64,000 nt of DNA, taken from NCBI GenBank assembly GCA_032334055.1, contig JAUOZS010000001.1, positions 2,826,501 through 2,890,500 of the forward strand, read 5' to 3'. This document shows positions 18,391 through 26,917 of this stretch, one piece after another. Under the pieces are notes generated by a model. The model was given only the letters and a program-made list of their open reading frames with translations. It was not told where the DNA came from and did no database searches. The number at the start of each line of letters is the position of its first letter. The first letter of the stretch is position 1. The DNA is from Selenomonadales bacterium 4137-cl. Its GTDB lineage: Bacteria; Bacillota; Negativicutes; Sporomusales; UBA7701. A program made the translations under genes and the position numbers.

Positions 18391-19617
18391 TTACAGAACC
18401 TGACTGATATGCATAACCTTGAAACGGCCGCCGCTCTTCTGAGCGGCTTTATTCAACTGCGCGAGGCAGACCGGGCATTCGGACACGACGATGTCGGCGC
18501 CGGTTTTTTCGATGTTGACCCGTTTCTTTTCAAGGATGGCGGCGGCGACTTCGGGGTAGTCGGTGTGGAACGACCCGGCCCCGCCGCAGCAGGTGTCGGC
18601 CCCGGCCATTTCGACGTATTCCCCTGCCGCGCTCAGAAGCTGGCGGGGCTCTTTTTTGATGCCCTGGCCGCGGCCGAGGTGGCACGGCTCGTGGAAGGTC
18701 ATTTTGGCGGCGGAGCGCTGGCGCGGCTTGTAGCCGGCTTTGACCAGGTATTCCGACAGGCTCATTATCTTGGCGCTGAAGGCTTCGGCCTTTTCCCGCC
18801 ACGCGTCGTCGCCGGCGAAGTAGGCGCCGATGTGTTTGAGGGTGCCGGCGCAGCTGGCGCAGTCGCTGACGACCACATCGGCGTCGGCGAACAGGCTGAT
18901 GTTCTCTTTGGCCAGGGCGAGGAAATCTTCCCGCAGACCGTGGGCCAGGTGCGGCAGGCCGCAGCAGACGTTGTCGACCTGCCGCGGCGCGGTGACGGCG
19001 CCGAGGACGGCGAGGGTGTCGGCAACCGCTTCGGGGAACATCATCCTCATGCCGCAGCCCTGGAAGTAAGCGACTTTGGCGTCCCCGCCGACAGTCGCAC
19101 GGGTGACGGGCGCCTCGCCGGCCAGCGCCGCGGGGCCGGCGAACCGGGACAGGTACTGCTCGCGGGTGAACGGGGTCGGCGCCATGCCGAACGGCACGAG
19201 GCCGCCGAGGCCAAGCTTGCGCACTACCTTGAGCGCGCCGGCTGAAAGCTTGACAAGGTTGCGTTTTTTCATCATGACGCCGAGGGCGCTGTACTTGACG
19301 CCCGGGCCGCCGGCCCGGTCGGCGATGTACTGGCGGAGGGCGATCATCGCTTCGTCGGTCTTGACCTTGCTGGGGCAGTTGTCGATACAGGTCCGGCACA
19401 GCAGGCAGAAGTTGGTCGCCTCAAGGACGCCGGCGTCCGCCGGGAAACCGCCTTCGGCCACCGCGCGGGCGATGTTGTTCTTGCCGCGGGCGCTCGAGGC
19501 CTCGATATCCTTGACGTCGAACAGCGGGCAGACCGTCAGGCAGGTGCCGCAGCGGTCGCACTGGGTGACGATATCCTTGACTTCCTTCAACAGGTCGCGG
19601 GTGTTGTTCGTTGTCAT
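18391..19617 (-). CDS. glcF: GlcF-type iron-sulfur subunit of a 2-hydroxyacid dehydrogenase
   Basis: 408 aa. An N-terminal pair of [4Fe-4S] motifs (CDRCGTCLTVCP and CLLCRTCIDNCP) is followed by two CCG domains (NVCCGLPH and DTCCGGAGSFH), the arrangement of GlcF and LldE/LutA-like electron-transfer subunits. It would pass electrons from the FAD subunit encoded 20 bp upstream to the quinone pool or an ETF. The start at 19617 is chosen because AAGGAG lies 7 nt upstream; an ATG at 19641 would overlap the partner stop codon. D-lactate or glycolate is the likely substrate; the sequence does not decide which. Confidence 0.88.
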   Translation of the reverse strand: MTTNNTRDLLKEVKDIVTQCDRCGTCLTVCPLFDVKDIEASSARGKNNIARAVAEGGFPADAGVLEATNFCLLCRTCIDNCPSKVKTDEAMIALRQYIADRAGGPGVKYSALGVMMKKRNLVKLSAGALKVVRKLGLGGLVPFGMAPTPFTREQYLSRFAGPAALAGEAPVTRATVGGDAKVAYFQGCGMRMMFPEAVADTLAVLGAVTAPRQVDNVCCGLPHLAHGLREDFLALAKENISLFADADVVVSDCASCAGTLKHIGAYFAGDDAWREKAEAFSAKIMSLSEYLVKAGYKPRQRSAAKMTFHEPCHLGRGQGIKKEPRQLLSAAGEYVEMAGADTCCGGAGSFHTDYPEVAAAILEKKRVNIEKTGADIVVSECPVCLAQLNKAAQKSGGRFKVMHISQVL

Positions 19618-19637
19618 GTCAGACTCCTTGCTCACTG

Positions 19638-21026
19638 TCACCAGATTTTGTCGGGGTTGAGGATGCCTTTGGGGTCGAAGGCCTGCTTGACGGCCTTGAG
19701 GGCGACCACGCCGTCCTCACCCAGGGCGTCGGCGATGTAGCGCCGCTTGGTCATGCCGATGCCGTGCTCGCCGGAAAGGGTGCCGCCAACGGCCAGCGCG
19801 GCGGCGAAGATTTCGTCGACCGCCTTGTGGACGCGCTCGGCTTCTTCGGGATTTTGGAGGTCGCAAAGCACCGACGGGTGGAGATTGCCGTCGCCGGCGT
19901 GGCCGTAAACGGCGATGGGGAGGTTGTACTTTTCCGATATCTTTTTGATGCGGCGGACGACTTCGGGAAAGGCGTCCCGCGGCACCGAGATGTCTTCGCC
20001 TAGGCGGGTGGGCGCCATGGCGCCGACGGCCGAACTCAGGCCGCGGCGGATGGCCCAGATGTCGTCGGCTTCCTTGGGCGACGCGGCGATGCGGACTTCG
20101 GCCACGGCGAAGCCGCGGGCAATCTGCTTGATCTGGCCGGCCTGCTTGGCGAGGGCGGCCTCGTCTTCGCCGTCGACCTCGATGATGACGCACGCCTCGA
20201 TGGCGGGGTCGATATCCATCTTGCGGTGACGGGCGACCGCCTGGATGCTCATTTTGTCCATCAGTTCTGCCGAAGCGGGCACGACCCCCGCCTGAAGCAT
20301 GCCGTGGATGGTGGCGCAGGCGTCGTCGAGCGAGGGGAACATGAGCTGGAGGGTGTTGCGGGCTTTGGGCATGGGAATCAGCCTGAGCAGCACCTTGGTG
20401 ATTATGCCGAGGGTGCCTTCCGAGCCGGTGAACAGACTGGTGAGATTGTAGCCGGTAACGTTCTTGATCGCCTTGCCGCCGGTGGTGATGACGCGGCCGT
20501 CGGCGAGGACGACCTCCAGGCCCATGACATAGTTGCTGGTCACGCCGTATTTTACGGCCCGCATGCCGCCGGCGTTCTCGGCGACGTTGCCGCCGATGGT
20601 CGACATTTTCCAGCTGGCCGGGTCGGGCGGGTAAAACAGGCCTTTGGCGGCGCAGTGGTTGTATAGGTCGATCGTCCTTACCCCCGCTTCCGCGGTAACC
20701 ATCATGTTGCGCTCGTCAAGCTCGATTATTTTCGTCATCCGGTCGAGGGACAGCGATATGCCCCCCTTTACCGGGATGCTGCCGCCGGTGCGACCGCTGG
20801 CCGCGCCCCTGGCGGTCACGGGTATGCCGTGCTCGTGGGCGATGGCCATGACTGCGGATACCTCGGCGGTCGTCAGCGGGCGGACGACAAGCTCGGGACT
20901 GTTGGCCGGCAGCAGGGGAATGAAGGAGGAATCGTAGGAGTATCCGAACCGGTCGAGGTCTTTGTCGAGCACGTTTTCCGGCCCGACGGCCGTCCTCAGT
21001 TTTTCTTTGATGGCTTCGTTTATCAT
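19638..21026 (-). CDS. glcD: GlcD-type FAD-linked 2-hydroxyacid (D-lactate/glycolate) dehydrogenase
   Basis: 462 aa vanillyl-alcohol-oxidase fold. The FAD-binding PP-loop is LVVRPLTTAEVSAVMAIAHEHGIPVTARGAASGRTGGSIPVKGG, and the C-terminal cap domain ends in GNLHPSVLCD ... GTLSGEHGIGMTKRRYI, with the conserved HGIG. It oxidises a 2-hydroxy acid to a 2-keto acid with the GlcF-like partner. A thioesterase and a TRAP transporter follow on the same strand. A carboxylate-uptake link is possible but unproven. Confidence 0.9.
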   Translation of the reverse strand: MINEAIKEKLRTAVGPENVLDKDLDRFGYSYDSSFIPLLPANSPELVVRPLTTAEVSAVMAIAHEHGIPVTARGAASGRTGGSIPVKGGISLSLDRMTKIIELDERNMMVTAEAGVRTIDLYNHCAAKGLFYPPDPASWKMSTIGGNVAENAGGMRAVKYGVTSNYVMGLEVVLADGRVITTGGKAIKNVTGYNLTSLFTGSEGTLGIITKVLLRLIPMPKARNTLQLMFPSLDDACATIHGMLQAGVVPASAELMDKMSIQAVARHRKMDIDPAIEACVIIEVDGEDEAALAKQAGQIKQIARGFAVAEVRIAASPKEADDIWAIRRGLSSAVGAMAPTRLGEDISVPRDAFPEVVRRIKKISEKYNLPIAVYGHAGDGNLHPSVLCDLQNPEEAERVHKAVDEIFAAALAVGGTLSGEHGIGMTKRRYIADALGEDGVVALKAVKQAFDPKGILNPDKIW

Positions 21027-21141
21027 CTTACCGCCTCCTGGTAATGGTGTCGCTCAGCTTGACTCTAACCCAAATTATAACATAAATAACGTCTTGCTGG
21101 CCGGAAAAATGGTTTTATATCGCATTTACCGCCGAACAAGC

Positions 21142-21170
21142 GGATACCACCCGTAAAACGGGTGGTATCC
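21142..21170. repeat. Strong perfect hairpin without a T tract
   Basis: GGATACCACCCG / CGGGTGGTATCC, 12 bp around a TAAAA loop. It lies 19 bp downstream of the minus-strand thioesterase stop codon, so it may stop or stabilise that transcript, but neither strand has a T run after it. Confidence 0.6.
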
Positions 21171-21189
21171 ACAGTCATTGCCGGTGATG

Positions 21190-21621
21190 CTATTTGAGGA
21201 AATTGCGCTCGATGTCCTTCATCCGCTCCTTGGCTTTCTTAAGTAACTGGTCGCGGTTGACGACGACCCGCTCGTGCCTGCCGCTGCCGATGAACCCCAG
21301 TTCGTCGCAGGCGGTGATGTCGAAGAAGAGCCTGTTGCCGTCGATGCGGCTCAATACCGACTTGACGGTGACCGCCATGCCGGTGCCGGTGGGCGCGTCA
21401 TGGGTGAATTCCATATATCGCCCGACGGTGATGAACCCTTCCGGCAGCTTGCTTTCCACCGCCTCGACGGACGCGCGGATCAGGAGATCCACATAGGCCG
21501 GCGTGGCCAGCAGACAGTCGAGGGCGCCGCTGCCGTGATGGGCTGCGGTGTCATCATCGCGGACGGTTTTCTGGACGACCGCCTCGATGCCTGGAGCCAA
21601 GTAGTCGTTCAGGTTGATCAT
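21190..21621 (-). CDS. Hotdog-fold thioesterase (fluoroacetyl-CoA thioesterase-like)
   Basis: 143 aa, single hotdog domain. The stretch HHGSGALDCLLATPAYVDLLIRASVEAVE, with Glu/Thr-type positions, followed by TVGRYMEFTHDAPTGTGMAVTVKSVL, matches the FlK-like branch of small thioesterases. It would hydrolyse an acyl-CoA; the natural substrate is not evident and hydrolysis of fluoroacetyl-CoA should not be assumed. AAGGAGG lies 10 nt before the ATG. It stands alone, flanked on both sides by T-less hairpins. Confidence 0.78.
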   Translation of the reverse strand: MINLNDYLAPGIEAVVQKTVRDDDTAAHHGSGALDCLLATPAYVDLLIRASVEAVESKLPEGFITVGRYMEFTHDAPTGTGMAVTVKSVLSRIDGNRLFFDITACDELGFIGSGRHERVVVNRDQLLKKAKERMKDIERNFLK

Positions 21622-21757
21622 AACATACAGCCTCCTTTTTGTTTGTACTGAAATTTCTGACTAATTCAATTATACCACAGCGGAGCCCCGCTTGCCACCT
21701 GCGAACCACTTCGGCGCTGACAGCGCAACTGCGAAGCAAATTACCCCGCGCAAAGCC

Positions 21758-21786
21758 GGTGACCCGCACAAACCGTGCGGGTCACC
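21758..21786. repeat. Strong perfect hairpin downstream of the TRAP permease
   Basis: GGTGACCCGCAC / GTGCGGGTCACC, 12 bp with an AAACC loop, 17 bp past the permease stop codon on the minus strand. No T tract follows on the minus strand; on the plus strand AGTTTT follows. It looks like a terminator or mRNA 3' stabiliser. Confidence 0.6.
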
Positions 21787-21802
21787 AGTTTTCGGGCGAT
21801 TT

Positions 21803-23788
21803 TTATGCGTCTATGCCGGCTTCCCGCTTGACGGCGGTGCGTTGGCGCACGTACAGAAAAACCATAATGGCGACCCCGGCTATTTCATACTGCAGGAGGG
21901 GCGAGATCAGCGAAAAGCCGGCGACAAGCAACAATACCCTTTCCCACCAGCGGCACGGGCGGCGGAAGTAGCCGGTGGCGCACGCGCCGATGGCGAAGAT
22001 GCCTAAGAAGGTTGTCATTAGTCCTTCCACAAAGCTGGGCAGGGAAAAGCGGATAAACAGCAACGAGGGGAACATGACGAATACATAAGGAACGATGTAG
22101 GCGCCGTAGCCGAGTTTGAATGCTTCGATACCGGTCCGGAAAGGGGCGGATTTGGCGACGCCGGAGGCGGCGAAGGCGGCCAGGGCCACAGGCGGGGTGA
22201 TGTCGGCGATGATGCCGAAGTAGAAGACGAACAGGTGAGCCGCCAGCGGCGGGATGCCGACCTGAATGAGGGCCGGGGCGGAGATTGTCGACTGGATGAT
22301 GTAGTTGGCGGTGGTCGGCACGCCCATGCCGAGGATGAGGGAGCTGATCATCGTGAAGATAAGGGTCAGGTAGACGCTGCCGCCGGCGAGGGCCACGATG
22401 CCGCCGGCCATTTTAAGGCCCAGCCCGGAGAGGGTTATGATGCCGACGATGATGCCGGCGGTGGCGCAGGCCACGACTACCGGAAGGGCCGAGCGCGCCC
22501 CGTCCTCGAGACCTTGGACGAAGTCCTTCAGACTCATGCGCGTTTCGGCATGGAGGAAGGAAACGGCGATGATGGCGATGAGGCCCAGGAGGGCGGCGAG
22601 CATCGGCGTGAACCCGTAGGTAAGAAAGGCGACGATGGCGACGATCGGCATGGCCAGAGTCCAGCGCGTTCTCAGCAAGCCTCGCCAGTCGGGCAAATCT
22701 TCCTTCGGTATGCCGTGCAGGCCGGTCTTTTTGGCTTCGAGGTGGACGGAGATGAAAACGCCGGTGAAGTAGAAAACGGCGGGGATGGCGGCGGCGATGG
22801 CGATATTTATGTAGGGGATGTTGAGAAACTCGGTCATGACGAAGGCCGCGGCCCCCATGATCGGAGGCATAAGCTGGCCGCCGGTGGAGGCGCACGCTTC
22901 GACGGCGCCGGCGAATTCACGCCGGTAGCCGATACTTTTCATAAGGGGGATGGTGACCGAGCCGGTCCCGACGACGTTGGCGACCGAACTGCCGGATATC
23001 GTCCCCTGCAGCGAGCTGGCAATTACCGCCGCCTTGGCCGGGCCGCCCACAGCGCCGCCGGTAAGGCCGACGGCAACGTTGGTCATCCAGTCGCCGATGC
23101 CCGATCTTCTCAAAAAAGAGGCGAAGAGCATGAAAAGAAAGATAAAGGTCGAGGAGACGTCGATGGGGATGCCGAGGATGCCCTCGGTGCTCAGCCACTG
23201 GAAGGTGACGATGCGCTTGACGGTAAAGCCGGGGTGGGCGAGAAAACCGGGAAGCTCGGGGCCGACGTAGGCGTAGACGAGAAAGATGGCGGCCAGCACG
23301 GTGATGACGATGCCGCACACGCGCCGGCTGGCTTCGAGGATGAGCAGGACGGCGACCAGCGATACGGCGAAATCGAGGTTGTCAAAGTTGCCGGCCTTGT
23401 AAATTATGTCCTCGTAAAAAATAACGTGGTAGAGGGCTACGCCGGCCGACAGAACGATCAGGATGAGGTCGTTCCAGGGAACGGTGTCGCTTGTGCGTTT
23501 GCGGCTTACTGCATAGAGGATGTAGATGAGGACGAGGGCGAAGCCGACGTGGGGCGCCCGCTGGAGGGTGGAGGGAAAGACGCCGAAGGCGGCGGTATAT
23601 AGCTGGCCGATCGACCAAATCACGCAGATGGCGGTGACGATGTGCGGCCAGTACCCCTTCAGCTTGCGGAAGCTGAACTCGGGGTCGTATTTGGCGAGAA
23701 TCTCTTCGGCCCCCAGTTCGGCGGCCTTGTCGGGAGCTATCGCAGACCCTGCGGTCTTTTTTTCGATGTCGTCTTTTTTGTTTGCCAT
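21803..23788 (-). CDS. TRAP transporter fused permease (DctQM, TAXI type)
   Basis: 661 aa with many membrane helices. The N-terminal third is the small DctQ-like part and the remainder is the large DctM-like part, with GTGSVTIPLMKSIGYRREFAGAVEACASTGGQLMPPIMGAAAFVMTEFL and MGVPTTANYIIQSTISAPAL. Such fusions pair with TAXI-family binding proteins and import organic or amino acids driven by an ion gradient. GGGAGGATAGC lies before the ATG. It is the second gene behind the binding protein, with an attenuating hairpin between them. Confidence 0.92.
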   Translation of the reverse strand: MANKKDDIEKKTAGSAIAPDKAAELGAEEILAKYDPEFSFRKLKGYWPHIVTAICVIWSIGQLYTAAFGVFPSTLQRAPHVGFALVLIYILYAVSRKRTSDTVPWNDLILIVLSAGVALYHVIFYEDIIYKAGNFDNLDFAVSLVAVLLILEASRRVCGIVITVLAAIFLVYAYVGPELPGFLAHPGFTVKRIVTFQWLSTEGILGIPIDVSSTFIFLFMLFASFLRRSGIGDWMTNVAVGLTGGAVGGPAKAAVIASSLQGTISGSSVANVVGTGSVTIPLMKSIGYRREFAGAVEACASTGGQLMPPIMGAAAFVMTEFLNIPYINIAIAAAIPAVFYFTGVFISVHLEAKKTGLHGIPKEDLPDWRGLLRTRWTLAMPIVAIVAFLTYGFTPMLAALLGLIAIIAVSFLHAETRMSLKDFVQGLEDGARSALPVVVACATAGIIVGIITLSGLGLKMAGGIVALAGGSVYLTLIFTMISSLILGMGVPTTANYIIQSTISAPALIQVGIPPLAAHLFVFYFGIIADITPPVALAAFAASGVAKSAPFRTGIEAFKLGYGAYIVPYVFVMFPSLLFIRFSLPSFVEGLMTTFLGIFAIGACATGYFRRPCRWWERVLLLVAGFSLISPLLQYEIAGVAIMVFLYVRQRTAVKREAGIDA

Positions 23789-23837
23789 GCTATCCTCCCT
23801 CGGCCAGGGTGTTTAGGTTAAGTCGTAGGGGGAAAAC

Positions 23838-23869
23838 GGGGGAAGCCTAGCTCCGGCCTGGCTTCCCCC
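23838..23869 (-). terminator. Intercistronic hairpin between TAXI binding protein and permease
   Basis: GGGGGAAGCC / GGCTTCCCCC, 10 bp perfect stem with a 12-nt loop and no strong T run. Hairpins in this position commonly make the binding protein more abundant than the permease. Confidence 0.65.
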
Positions 23870-23881
23870 GTAGGGAGGGGT

Positions 23882-24892
23882 CTATTTGGGGATGAGGTTG
23901 TCGGGGACTTTTACGCCTTTTTCTTTATAGTACTTGATGGCTCCGGGATGGAGCGGGGTGGTGATGCCGTCCAGGGCTTTCTCCAGCTTGATGTATTTGC
24001 CCGCGGCATGGGCGGCGGCGATTTCGGCGTTTTTCTCGTAGAAGGTCTTGGTCAGCTGGTAAACGAGGTCGTCCTTAAGGTCGGCCTTGCAGTACAGAGC
24101 GGCCTGCATGCTGACCGTGTAGACGTCTTGGTCGTTGCCGTAGGTTCCCTTGGGGATTACGAACTGGCTGAAGAAGGGGAACTTGGCCTTTAGTTTGGCG
24201 AATTCCGGCCCCTTGATTTCGACTATCTTGATCTTGCGGACGGTCATGACGTCCTGGATAGCTGCGGCCGGGACGCTGAGAACGCCGAAGTCGGCGTCGA
24301 TATGGCCGTCTTTGAATTTGTTGGCCGCGTCGCCAAAGCCTGCGTATTCGGGTTTGAAGTCGGAGAACTGCAGGCCGTATTCGGCGAAGATGTCCTTGGA
24401 GATTACGGCCGTGCCGCTGCCGGTGGGGCCGATGGCTACTTTCATGCCTTTGAGATCGGCGATGGATTTGACGGGGCTGTCGGCGGCGACGAAGCCTTGA
24501 TATACCTCAGGGTAGATGACGCCGATGGCCCGGAAGTTTTTGATGGCTTTGGTGTCTTTGAAAGCGGCTCCTTCGCCTTTCCAGGCCTGGTCGGCGATGT
24601 TGTTCATAGCCATGCCGAGATGGGCTTCCCCTTTGCCGATGCGTTTGAGGTTTTCGACCGAGGCGCCCGAAGGCTGGGAGGTTACCTGAACTTTGCCGGC
24701 GAGGTGCTTGTTCCAGGTGTTGGCGATCGCGCCGCCGAGCGGGTAGTAGGTGCCGCCGGTGGAGCCGGTCAGCAGGAAGAGTTGCTCGGTTTTCGGCGTG
24801 GCGGCCTTTTTGTCCCCGCCGCCGCAGCCTGCAGCCAGGATGGCGAGCACGAAGACCGCGAGGACCAGAGTGGCTGTTTTCCGAAGATGCAT
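23882..24892 (-). CDS. TAXI-family TRAP transporter solute-binding lipoprotein
   Basis: 336 aa. A lipoprotein signal (VLAVFVLAILAAGC, Cys near residue 23) is followed by the TAXI opening FLLTGSTGGTYYPLGGAIANTWNKH and the later RAIGVIYPEVYQGFVAADSPVKSIADLKGMKVAIGPTGSGT. The mature protein captures a carboxylate or amino acid in the periplasm for the fused permease downstream. The start at 24892 follows AGGAGGGG by 8 nt; the ATG at 24925 lacks a ribosome site. The ligand is unknown; 2-oxoacids or glutamate are typical for the family. Confidence 0.9.
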   Translation of the reverse strand: MHLRKTATLVLAVFVLAILAAGCGGGDKKAATPKTEQLFLLTGSTGGTYYPLGGAIANTWNKHLAGKVQVTSQPSGASVENLKRIGKGEAHLGMAMNNIADQAWKGEGAAFKDTKAIKNFRAIGVIYPEVYQGFVAADSPVKSIADLKGMKVAIGPTGSGTAVISKDIFAEYGLQFSDFKPEYAGFGDAANKFKDGHIDADFGVLSVPAAAIQDVMTVRKIKIVEIKGPEFAKLKAKFPFFSQFVIPKGTYGNDQDVYTVSMQAALYCKADLKDDLVYQLTKTFYEKNAEIAAAHAAGKYIKLEKALDGITTPLHPGAIKYYKEKGVKVPDNLIPK

Positions 24893-25197
24893 TTGTTTTT
24901 CCCCTCCTAATAAATTTATGTTCAATTTGCGCGGAAATAAAAAAACCCGGTCAGCTACAAACAGGATGTTTGGGGTGCACGGGCGACATTGCCTCGTAGG
25001 TTGCGTCGAGAAGTCAATATCCAGTTTTCGGTAACTTTAATAATATTATATATTAGTCTTTTTTTACGGTCAACGATTTTTGAAATTATTCATGCAAAAA
25101 ATGTTGCAATTTGAAGTGTAAATATACTAAAACCCCAGCGCTATCAAGGCGCCACGCTGCATGGCAGCATTTTGACGATAGATAAATTGTTATAATA

Positions 25198-25223
25198 AAT
25201 TCATTTATAAATATATATGAATT
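25198..25223. repeat. AT-rich imperfect palindrome
   Basis: AATTCAT ... ATGAATT, with inner TATA-AA-TATA, one mismatch pair in 26 bp. Candidate protein-binding site with no assigned partner. Confidence 0.45.
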
Positions 25224-25427
25224 GATACTATCCAATATTCGCATGGCGCACGCTGCTCCCTGGCGCAATGCGTGGACAGGGCCCGGCCGAGGTCTCCCCC
25301 CCTTCCGAAACAGAAACCAGCCCGCAACCAGCATACAGCGCCGCGCCTCGGTGCGGGCGCCTTTCTTTACCCGACGGCGCAGCCGGCGTCATATCCAGAA
25401 TTATAATTTCAAATACTCTGATGTGTA

Positions 25428-25456
25428 TTGTATAACTTCATTATTGGTGTTACAAT
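25428..25456 (+). promoter_or_regulatory. Sigma-70 promoter of the aminotransferase-BKACE operon
   Basis: TTGTAT (25428-25433), 17-bp spacer, TACAAT (25451-25456). The -10 box forms the left edge of the RpiR-type palindrome. Confidence 0.65.
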
Positions 25457-25476
25457 GAAATTAAAATTTCATTGTA
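25451..25476. promoter_or_regulatory. Candidate RpiR operator (11+4+11 perfect palindrome)
   Basis: TACAATGAAAT - TAAA - ATTTCATTGTA. The inner TGAAAT...ATTTCA matches the TGAAA/TTTCA half-sites reported for several RpiR/MurR proteins. It spans the -10 box and start point, the classic position for a repressor. The RpiR gene lies at the far end of the same locus (27841-28686). Confidence 0.72.
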
Positions 25477-25566
25477 TGCGACATGATGTGATGGGAAAAA
25501 CCGCCGGTATTGAAAGAATAATGTCACTTTGACAATATGACTATATTCCCTGAAGGAGGCCGATCG

Positions 25567-26895
25567 ATGGATAACGTTTTTTACCGCAGTGTGCGTAAAA
25601 CGCACCTGGAGGTGGACCATGGCGAAGGGGCCTACCTGTTCGACACCGCCGGCAACAAATACCTCGACGCCTGCTGCGGCGCGGCCGTGTCCAACCTGGG
25701 CCACGCCCACCCCGAGGTTGTGAAGGCGATGACCGAACAAGCCCAAAAGGTCGCGTTCAGCCACCTGTCCCGCTGGACGTCGAAGCCCATCCGGGAGCTG
25801 GCCGATCTTGTCGGCGGCCTGGCACCCGGGTCGCTGAACAAGCTCTACCTGGTGTCCGGCGGCTCGGAGGCGACCGAGTCGGCGCTTAAGCTCGCCCGCC
25901 AGTATTACCTGGAGCGCGACGGCAAAACGAGCAAGTACCGGCTGATTTCCCGCTGGAAAGCTTTCCACGGCAATACGATCGGCGCTCTGTCGATGACCGG
26001 GGATAAGCGGCGGAAAAAATACGCGCCGCTGCTGCTGAATTTCCCGAAGGCGGCCCCGTGTTACTGCTACCGCTGCGAGTTCGGCGAAAAGCCGGAGACC
26101 TGCGGCGCGCGCTGCGCGTACGATCTGGAGCGAATCCTGAAGCTGGAGGGCGCTGACACCATTTCCGCGTTTATCGCCGAACCGGTGGTGGGCGCGGCCT
26201 GTGGCGCGCTGGTTCCCCACCCGCAGTATTTCAAGATCATCCGCCAGCTTTGCGACAAGTACGATATCCTGTTCATCGACGACGAGGTGATGGCGGGGTT
26301 CGGGCGGACCGGCTCGATGTTCGCCATCGAGGATTACGGCGTGGTCCCGGATATGATCTGCGTGGCCAAAGGGATGAGCGCCGGCTATGCGCCGCTCGGC
26401 GGCGTCATTGTCAAGGACGAGGTCTTTGATGCCTTTGTGAAGGGGTCGGGCATCTTCGTCCACGGCCACACTTACGGCGGCAACCCGCTGGCGGCCGCGG
26501 TCGCGGTAGCGGTCGTCCAAATCCTCGTCCGCGACCAGCTCGCCGAAAACTCCCGCGTCGTCGGCAAATACCTGCTGGAGAAGCTGCAGGAAAAGGCGCT
26601 GCCGTTCTGGTTCGTCGGCGACGTGCGCGGCAAGGGGCTGATGCAGGGGGTCGAATTCGTCCGCGACAAAAAGACCAAGGAGCCGTTCCCGGTGGCCCAG
26701 GGGGTTGCGGAGAAAGTCACCCAGAAGCTTATGAAGCACGGCATCATCGTTTATCCCGGCACAGGCAACGCCGACGGGGAAAATGGCGACCAGTTCCTGC
26801 TGGCGCCGCCGCTGAACATCACCAAGGATCAGGCCGACGAGATCGTGGCCGCCATGGTGGCCGGGTTCGGCGAACTCGATCAAGAGTTAAGATAA
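25567..26895 (+). CDS. Class III pyridoxal-phosphate aminotransferase
   Basis: 442 aa. The fold-type I class III pattern is clear: VSGGSEATESALKLARQYY, the PLP-contacting FIDDEVMAGFGRTGSMFA, and the Schiff-base Lys in CVAKGMSAGYAPLGGVIV (about residue 275). A Cys-rich insert (CYCYRCEFGEKPETCGARC) is seen in the YodT-like branch. AAGGAGG lies 6 nt before ATG 25567. It is followed by a BKACE gene, so it likely makes or uses an amino-keto acid (omega-amino acid or beta-lysine derivative) cleaved by that enzyme. The substrate is inferred from context only. Confidence 0.88.
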   Translation: MDNVFYRSVRKTHLEVDHGEGAYLFDTAGNKYLDACCGAAVSNLGHAHPEVVKAMTEQAQKVAFSHLSRWTSKPIRELADLVGGLAPGSLNKLYLVSGGSEATESALKLARQYYLERDGKTSKYRLISRWKAFHGNTIGALSMTGDKRRKKYAPLLLNFPKAAPCYCYRCEFGEKPETCGARCAYDLERILKLEGADTISAFIAEPVVGAACGALVPHPQYFKIIRQLCDKYDILFIDDEVMAGFGRTGSMFAIEDYGVVPDMICVAKGMSAGYAPLGGVIVKDEVFDAFVKGSGIFVHGHTYGGNPLAAAVAVAVVQILVRDQLAENSRVVGKYLLEKLQEKALPFWFVGDVRGKGLMQGVEFVRDKKTKEPFPVAQGVAEKVTQKLMKHGIIVYPGTGNADGENGDQFLLAPPLNITKDQADEIVAAMVAGFGELDQELR

Positions 26896-26917
26896 TCGTA
26901 AAGGCGAGGTATCGACA

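Larger units (their letters stand above)
24893..25566. other. 674-bp AT-rich intergenic region between TAXI and aminotransferase units
   Basis: No gene. On the minus strand the TAXI leader carries a T7 tract at about 24939-24945, preceded by foldable sequence (AAACA-TCC-TGTTT, CTAC/GTAG, CCCG/CGGG), which looks like an attenuator or uncharacterised cis-element. Around 25198-25223 is an AT palindrome. Around 25350-25375 a GC-rich hairpin runs into CTTTCTTT on the plus strand. The promoter and palindrome of the aminotransferase operon are at 25428-25476. Confidence 0.55.

Noticed and set aside
25130..25400. Possible small gene or transposon remnant in the TAXI-aminotransferase gap
   Set aside because: Short frames there have no ribosome site or recognisable protein pattern, and no terminal repeats pair up.
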